Below, in pieces: positions 58,431-64,000 of a stretch of DNA of 64,000 nucleotides. Position 1 is the stretch's first letter. Every line of letters begins with the position of its first letter. The translations under genes and the position numbers were made by a program. Under the pieces are notes generated by a model. That model did not search any database. It was not told the origin of the DNA and was given only the letters and a program-made list of their open reading frames with translations. Source of the stretch: Diploptera punctata (Eukaryota > Arthropoda > Insecta > Blattodea > Blaberidae); assembly GCA_030220185.1 (NCBI GenBank), contig JASPKZ010007250.1, positions 3,297,501 to 3,361,500 of the forward strand, written 5' to 3'.

Positions 58431-59227
58431 AAAAATATCTTGTACTTCATGCGTGGAATTTAAAAAAAAATAATTGCAAACATTTTATTTTTATTTCTTA
58501 AAATACTACTTAAGTCATGAAACGCATGCACTACTTTGTTACCCATTGTTTTTGCGACATGCAGTAAAAATTTGAACCTTCTAGGGCAAAATTTCTGAAT
58601 TTCATTCAATTTTGAATGTACAAAAATGAAGTGGAAATAAAAGTGTGGAAAAACAAGTTTAAAGATTCGCATGCAGGTAGTATTTAACTGGCGCAGCATA
58701 ATGACTTAAATATTAACGATTTATTTTTCTTGTCCATGTCAAAATCAACTTTAATTAAAGATGTTTACAATTTTGTTCTGGGCTGTTTTCAAATTAATGT
58801 AAAAAAATCTAATGTAAAACAAAGTGAACTTATAAAAAGATTCAATCAAGAGGAAAATACACAGACAGTAAATATAGTTTTTTTTATTATTTATGCACAA
58901 AGTAACGTCTGGAAGACTGACTTGCTTGCTCCGTGGATAAAATTGAAGTAGCAATCCATCATCTTATCCCGGGATGAACGTCTACTGCTTCAGAGAGAAA
59001 CAATTCATTTGCTAGCCAAGATTTTAAAACTGCTGACATAAATTGAAATTCTTCGCTTCCTCCAACTCTCTGTCATCGCTTTTCTCAACTACAATGTTTA
59101 AAAAAGAAAAATATGTCAATATGACATCTACGGTTGACGACGTGATCAATGCCGTGCAAGTAAGGTAAGCAATTTTCAACTGCACTGGTCCCCATCAAAT
59201 TATTTTAATGGATTATATCCCCATCTT
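58431..59227. other. Unassigned A+T-rich spacer
   Basis: No recognisable feature was seen. Confidence 0.35.
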
Positions 59228-59245
59228 AAATAAATAAATAAATAA

Positions 59246-59281
<36 letters not shown>
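59228..59281. repeat. (AAAT)n then (TA)n microsatellite
   Basis: About six AAAT units followed by about 15 TA units next to the tRNA-bearing palindrome. Confidence 0.85.
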
Positions 59282-59283
<2 letters not shown>

Positions 59284-59337
59284 ATTAAATGTTTAACATT
59301 GAGCAATGCAAGCTTAATATGGTAAGATAAAAATAAA

Positions 59338-59409
59338 TGCCTGGACGGGATTCGAACCCGGATCTCTGAGTCTGTACCTAGGCGTGATATCCATTACACC
59401 ACCAGGCGA
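59338..59409 (-). tRNA. tRNA-like sequence, left arm (element-borne)
   Basis: The layout is as at 22666-22737, but the anticodon stem reads CCTAG/CTCAG and no longer pairs well. The T arm GGGTTCGAATCCC and D arm remain. Confidence 0.45.
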
Positions 59410-59527
59410 ATCCAATTCAAACACTTATTTTTCTTATATATGTATTATATTCTCCATTATTACTAGATGTCGCGAGAATATGGAGAATATAATACATATA
59501 TAAGAAAAATAAGTGTTTGAATTGGAT

Positions 59528-59599
59528 TCGCCTGGTGGTGTAATGGATATCACGCCTAGGTACAGACTCAGAGATCCGGGTTCGAATCCCATCCAGGCA
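59528..59599 (+). tRNA. tRNA-like sequence, right arm (element-borne)
   Basis: Inverse partner of 59338-59409; it shares the CCTAG and GTGGTG variants, with one difference near the acceptor (CCCATCC for CCCGTCC). Confidence 0.45.
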
Positions 59600-59637
59600 T
59601 TTATTTTTCTTATCATACCATATATATGTATAGTATG

Positions 59638-59705
59638 TTACGATGCGAGGTTGGGAAGTGGTTTTTACAGAATCGAGGAAAATGTTTAAAAACCGAGCTT
59701 CAATA
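59638..59705 (+). repeat. Dispersed repeat shared with 4.64 kb
   Basis: GTTACGATGCGAGGTTGGGA, AGTGGTTTTTACAGAATCGA and AAAACCGAGC match the inverse of 4640-4725. Confidence 0.55.
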
Positions 59706-60439
59706 GTCTGAGATCGTATTATATATCTCCAGAATCAAATATCCTTCAACAAATTCTGTTTTTTTTTAAACAGGAATATTACAGTCTATTAGTAGAATAT
59801 GTAGAGAAGCTGTTCGAAATAAGCTATCTACGCTGGAGGCCGGCAAAAATGCACGACCAATGAGGCCGCGGGAGGAAGTGCAGGAGGGAGAACAGATCAC
59901 GTGACATTAGTTCTTGAGCTTCAAGCGAGAAAGATATCTAATCGGAAAGCTGGAAAATTTCTGTACAGATTCCACGGACAGACTATAGTTATTTACGGGA
60001 CAAGTTTATAATTTGTGAATGTCTGGCGCGTGAGCAAAGCGAATGCTCAAATTTTTCACGAGTGCTCATAATGAAAGAATATACACGTCTTACATACAAC
60101 ATTTTATGCAATTCTAGCCTCTATTATATTAATTATTAATTAACTTATTGAAAATTTATATAAATTTTCCCATGATTCCGGGACATGTGACGTCATCTTA
60201 TGAGTAAATCAATTGTTTATCGTTGCCAAGGCGACGTTTATTTGATTGAAAATTTTATGGAATAAGCAAATGTAGCGGAAACGTTATTGATTCTTGAAAA
60301 AATCCAGAACATCCATTCTAGCGAATAGCAGAGCTATTAGAAGGTTGAAAGTCTGTAACAGTCGCGGAAGGCTATGTGGAAGAATTAATTGAGAATACAA
60401 TTTAGATTACAAAATAAATAGCAATAGAAAAGGCAGAGC
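59706..60439. other. Unassigned spacer
   Basis: No coding or repeat motif was recognised. It contains two GACGTCA/GCGACGT-like words near 60189 and 60230. Confidence 0.3.
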
Positions 60440-60575
60440 CCACCGCTGTGGTCTCGAGGTAGCGTGCTGTCTTGTCACGCAGACGGCCAAGATTCGATAC
60501 ACGGACGGGACAAGTTTCTTAAGTGAGGTTCTTTTCGGTGTTTTTTCTCACCTGTAAGATAAATGTCAGGAAATA
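60440..60575 (+). mobile_element. SINE-A head fragment
   Basis: CCCACCGCTGTGGTCTCGAG, a damaged B box (AGATTCGATACACGG), AAGTGAGGTTCTTTTCGGTG and CTCACCTGTAAGATAAATGT are present; the rest is missing. Confidence 0.75.
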
Positions 60576-60739
60576 AATACATTGAATATAGCAAATAATG
60601 AGGAGATTCCTTCGACCTAAACACCTGATAATTGTGTGTTTAAACACTGATTTTACTGAGTTGTTTCCGAAAAAAATGAATTAATAACCTATAATATTGT
60701 TTATAATATACAGTTCGACGTGTTTCATCTTTCTCCACT

Positions 60740-61000
60740 AGGGCGCATTCTTACATTATTGCAATTATAATAGTTTGATCAAGTTGCAGTGATACAAATG
60801 AAACATAACCAAACATTTCTCATTTGTTTTCAAACATCGCCGTTTACATTAATTATATAAATATTTCAAAATAACTATATTTAAATAATGATTTTTGTGT
60901 AAACAGGTTAATTTTCTTCGTTAAATAGTCCTAACAAATGCCACTCTTGATTTCCAAATCCTCTAGATAAATTGGAAATCACTCGTGGCATTACTTATGA
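60740..61000 (-). mobile_element. Foldback-type repeat (inverse copy of 44.27 kb)
   Basis: On minus: AATGCCACGAGTGATTTCCA, a loop of about 17 bases, GGAAATCAAGAGTGGCATT, TAGGACTATTTAACGAAGAA, ATGTAAACGGCGATGTTTGA and AAACAAATGAGAAATG. Confidence 0.65.
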
Positions 61001-61010
61001 TGATGAAGGT

Positions 61011-61205
61011 CAGTAAATTTTGCTTAAGGTTCTTTTACGAGCCTGAAAATCTTTGGACTCGAAACCCACGGCTTAAAGTCCCTTCCAGAGGACTTGTTCC
61101 TTGGATTTTTCCATCCTAAGATATCCATCGATCCCGACCGGGTGTGAACCCGCGACCCTTGGGATCAAAGGCAGGGAACATAAGCATTAGTACACTGTGG
61201 CCGAC
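61011..61205 (-). mobile_element. SINE-C copy
   Basis: Minus: GTCGGCCACAGTGTACTAAT, TGATCCCAAGGGTCGCGGGT, TTCACACCCGGTCGGGATCG, AGGATGGAAAAATCCAAGGA and GGGACTTTAAGCCGTGGG. It directly precedes an RTE copy in the same orientation. Confidence 0.7.
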
Positions 61206-61206
61206 A

Positions 61207-61760
61207 ATTGTACTTCTTCTTCTTCTACTACAAGGTTTAGGCTATGAAGCCTGTTCCGGCGAAGTTAAAAGTGGAGTCCATCTTCTACGTGGTCGGCCAA
61301 CATCTCTTGTTCCTCTGGGATTATACAGGAAGGTTCTTTTTGGTATTCTTTCGTTGTTCATTCTCATTAAGTGTTCTGTCCATTTCTTATTATTTTCGCT
61401 GATTTTATCTTCAATTATATATATATTTAATTCTTCTCTTATAGTTTCATTCCTTATTCTATCCACTCTTGTGCATCCTTTCACATTACGTAAAAATAGC
61501 ATTTCCGCAGTCTGTATCCTGCTTTTATCCCTTAATTTCATTATCCAATTTTCACTTCCATACAACAAAGGAACAGCCATTGTTTTATATAATTTAAGCT
61601 TCGTATCTTTCCTTGTTTTCCGACCTAAGGTTCTTTTTATGGTTCCACAAATAGCCTGAAATTTATTTAATTTATTTTCTATATCTTTATTTTCTCTATA
61701 AGTTATATCACATGCTAAATATTGGAAATGTGATATTTGTTCTATTATTTTGTACTAATA
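61207..61760 (-). mobile_element. RTE-type LINE, open over about 180 codons, (GAA)n tail
   Basis: From about 61745 the minus strand stays open: ISHFQYLACDITYRENKDIE, FQAICGTIKRTLGRKTRKDT, LYKTMAVPLLYGSENWIMKL, AEMLFLRNVKGCTRVDRIRN, KKWTEHLMRMNNERIPKRTF and GTRDVGRPRRRWTPL. A TTC run on plus (61213-61225) is the tail. The unbroken frame suggests a young copy, but the palm is missing. Confidence 0.82.
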
Positions 61761-62416
61761 GTAGTAATAATAATAATATCATCAATATGGTGACACCATT
61801 TTCAAATCCGCCAAATAGCACATTTAATTTCTATCGACCAAAATAATGTTAAAGCGTTTTGTTTTTATGCGAATAAAACAATTTGAATTATTTGAACGTT
61901 GTCATTGTTGTCAGGCCATGGCCTACTACGATGCGTAAACATTCAACTAGGCCAAGACGGTTGCCTGGAGACAGCATATTTTAGTTTTTTTTAGGTAAAT
62001 TGTGTAAAATGAGGTTAGGTGAATGTAATGACGTCATTGTTTCCTTAGCAACGATTATGGCACGCGTGGCATAATTAGCCGCTTCAACATGATTTTGGAT
62101 ATGGGTCAATTCAATGCTAACTGGCGTAAAAAAATGCAACAAAATAAAATCACACTTCAAGAATTTTAGCTTTCTGATAGTACGACACTACTTTTTCTTT
62201 TCAATACATTTATACACAGGTTTCAATCTCTGTAATAAAACATATGGACTTTCTATCTCTCATAAACTATACTTAAAAAGTTCGGTTTTATATACGTAAC
62301 TGACATAACTGTAGAATGACATTACGTTTTATAGAGAGAGGGTAAAAATGATAATCTCTGTGTATTTTTCAATTTCATTTTACCAAGCAATTATGAATGT
62401 TGGGTATACCGGTATA
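61761..62416. other. Unassigned spacer
   Basis: No recognisable feature. A short (AAT)-type run lies at 61758-61777. Confidence 0.35.
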
Positions 62417-62418
62417 TA

Positions 62419-63289
62419 CAGGGTGTTTCATAAACTTATATGGTTGAAAGTACACGATAATAGAAGCAACAATGTCCCAATAAACATGGGTCCGCAAACG
62501 AGCCGTTTGCGAGATAATTACGAATGTATGGTTACAAGCCACCACTGACATTGTTTGTAACATCGTACTAGGTGATTATCTCATTGGGCCACACATTCTT
62601 CCACGAAAATTTAATGGACGGAGGTACATTAGGTTTCTGCGGCGTCATCTTCCAGGATTGCTTGAGGATGTTTCTCTTCAGCAACGTCGGAGTTTGTGGT
62701 ACATGCATAATGGAGCTCCGGCACATTTTGCTGCTGCTGTGAGACGGCATCTAATGCGCAGATACGGCCGAAGATGGATAGGTCGAGGCGGATCTGTACC
62801 TTGGCCTCCAAGATCACCTGATCTAAATCCTTTGGATTTTTATGTCTGGGGTCATCTCAAAGGCGAAGTGTACACCCGTTAACACGATTGAAGAACTGGA
62901 GCAGAGAGTTGTACATGCTTGTCAAAAATTCAGAAATGATCCAGGGGTTTTCGAAAGAATTCGACATTCATTGCAGAGACGAGCTCAGTATTGCACCCAG
63001 ATGCAAGGAAGACACTTTAACATCTCCTTTAACAGGTAACCCATAAGTGAAGTGAACTGTGAAATGTGAACTAAATGAGATGAAAAATTAATAGTAAAGT
63101 CTAAATTCAAATAAATTTCTACTAACTAGGACGATGTTTACAATGAAGTCAGTGGCGGCTTGTAACCATACATTCGTAATTATCTCGCAAACGGTCGTTT
63201 GTGGACCCATGTTTGTTGGGACATTGTTGCTTCTATTATCGTGTACTTTCAACCACTTAAGTTTGCGCCATCATTTACGAAACACCCTG
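62419..63289 (+). mobile_element. Mariner-like DNA transposon, 871 bp, TA duplication, long inverted ends
   Basis: The ends start CAGGGTGTTTC on both sides and are inverted copies over about 160 bases (TTGAAAGTACACGATAATAG, AAGCAACAATGTCCCAA, TTACGAATGTATGGTTACAA). TA lies outside both ends (62417-62418, 63290-63291), the duplication of Tc1/mariner elements. The interior holds only the last part of the transposase, so it is internally deleted. Confidence 0.85.
62575..63039 (+). pseudogene. Mariner-like transposase, C-terminal part, catalytic Asp replaced
   Basis: The strand reads IGPHILPRKFNGRRYIRFLR, LEDVSLQQRRSLWYMHNGAP, AHFAAAVRRHLMRRYGRRW, IGRGGSVPWPPRSPDLNPLD and FYVWGHLKGEVYT, then shifts one base near 62875 to VNTIEELEQRVVHACQKF and DPGVFERIRHSLQRRAQYC. 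The family has D in the (H/Q)DGAPAH motif; here it is N (HNGAPAH), which removes a catalytic residue. The later D in SPDLNP is kept. The DNA-binding half is absent. Confidence 0.82.
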
Positions 63290-63290
63290 T

Positions 63291-63313
63291 ATGTATGTAT
63301 GTATATATATATA

Positions 63314-63344
<31 letters not shown>

Positions 63345-63346
63345 AT
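63291..63346. repeat. (TA)n with TATG units
   Basis: ATGT units then TA units follow the mariner-like element, probably grown from its TA duplication. Confidence 0.8.
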
Positions 63347-63474
63347 GAACCACATTCCGTTAAGAAATGTCATTTATTACGAGTAAAATGATAGCAAATA
63401 AATGAATTGAAATATCCATATAATAATTTGTAAATGCGCCAGTGATGAGTTAAAACATATAGACACACAATGTA

Positions 63475-63725
63475 TTAACAACAATACTGCCCAATTAGGA
63501 ATTAAACACAACAATAGAGAAATACAGAACACACTGGAAAGAACACTTGGCAAGGATGACTGGGAATAGAATACCAAAAGCAGCATACAGCTATTCACCA
63601 CGAGGAAGAAGAAGTTTGGGAACAGCAAAGAAAAGATGGAAAGAGCAGCAATTTGGAGCCGGAACAGGCTAGTAAATAAGACTAAACCGTGAACAAGAAG
63701 AAGAAGAAGAAGAAGAAGAAAAAAC
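63475..63725 (+). mobile_element. RTE-D LINE 3' end with (GAA)n tail
   Basis: One frame reads YRTHWKEHLARMTGNRIPKA, AYSYSPRGRRSLGTAKKRWK and EQQFGAGTG. The untranslated end GGAGCCGGAACAGGCTAGTA and the GAA tail (63692-63722) match the 60-bp insert at 21163-21222. Confidence 0.78.
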
Positions 63726-63854
63726 TGCCAAATTAGTATTTATAATTTTTTGGAGCATTAAAATCCTTATATCTCAGAAAGAACAATATGTGGCTTATCA
63801 TGTTGTTGCCCTAAGCCCTTCATATATATTTAGGAGGAGTTACAAGGCACATGT

Positions 63855-64000
63855 TTAGAATTTTATAGTAGCATCTACTGAGTTCCATCGTTTTTTATTG
63901 AAAATTGCGGCCTTTAGAGCGATTTTTAAATTTTAGTTTCAGGTAATCTTCTACACCTAAATACCCGATTTTGCTGGTTAACGAAATCGACCTTACCTTT
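63855..64000 (+). repeat. Dispersed repeat running off the window
   Basis: GATTTTTAAATTTTAGTTTC and AGGTAATCTTCTACACCTAA match 47884-47922 (TTTTTAAATTTTCACTTCAG, GTAAACTCCTACACCTA). The rest lies beyond the window. Confidence 0.5.

Larger units (their letters stand above)
59287..59623. mobile_element. Palindromic element with a tRNA-like sequence in each arm (second copy)
   Basis: The core 59318-59623 is a palindrome with arms of about 140 bases and a short centre (ATTACTAGATGTCGCGAGA). Outside it, 59287-59317 (TAAATGTTTAACATTGAGCA...) matches the inverse of 23126-23160, so the family has a further outer part. It lacks the CATCTAGTAGCTGACTA stretch of the 22-kb copy, so its centre is shortened. 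Confidence 0.75.

Noticed and set aside
61144..61659. 171-codon plus-strand frame rich in Leu and Ile
   Set aside because: It is the antisense shadow of the RTE frame at 61242-61745.

Overview
The window reads as repeat-dense insect genomic DNA with no host gene that I can recognise. It is A+T rich and eukaryotic: there are no operons, ribosome binding sites or bacterial promoters. Nearly every protein-like stretch is a decayed piece of a transposable element. The commonest element, called LINE-A here, is an RTE-type non-LTR retrotransposon whose last residues read KRPVGRPRMRWEN...MNLRVR. I associate that protein tail with cockroach (Blattodea, Periplaneta-like) genome data, so I infer a cockroach or close relative; this is from memory and was not searched.

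Layout. 0-20 kb: LINE-A and other RTE copies, an inverted-repeat element at 1.74-2.60 kb holding a CACTG-ended element, tRNA-derived SINEs, and two copies of a chimeric SINE sitting inside LINE-A copies (8.4 and 19.7 kb). 20-24 kb: a CR1-like 3' end carrying a near-perfect palindrome, a 60-bp RTE tail and a SINE; then a tandem repeat and a palindrome with a tRNA-like sequence in each arm. 24-32.7 kb: RTE copies with recognisable polymerase motifs, a 1.07-kb DNA transposon with AATT target duplications, and Penelope-like (PLE) ends. 33-39 kb: LINE 3' coding ends, a tRNA-less foldback element, a PLE palindrome with two hammerhead cores, and a 1.85-kb element with about 0.5-kb inverted ends. 39-48 kb: sparse, with AAT microsatellites, a PLE end with a hammerhead core, and a SINE split by a 222-bp LINE-A insertion. 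48.5-57 kb: two PLEs with reverse transcriptase and/or GIY-YIG endonuclease, five RTE copies and a mariner-like element. 57-64 kb: more tRNA-bearing foldbacks, SINEs, RTE ends and a mariner-like element with TA target duplications.

The parts do not work together as a pathway; they form a nested insertion record. Target-site duplications date several insertions relative to one another (for example PLE-1 inside an RTE copy, and LINE-A inside a SINE). The most notable signals are hammerhead-ribozyme cores at several PLE ends, PLE ends in head-to-head pairs around other sequence, palindromes whose arms each hold a tRNA-like sequence and are matched within a copy, and a SINE chimera found twice with the same junction.
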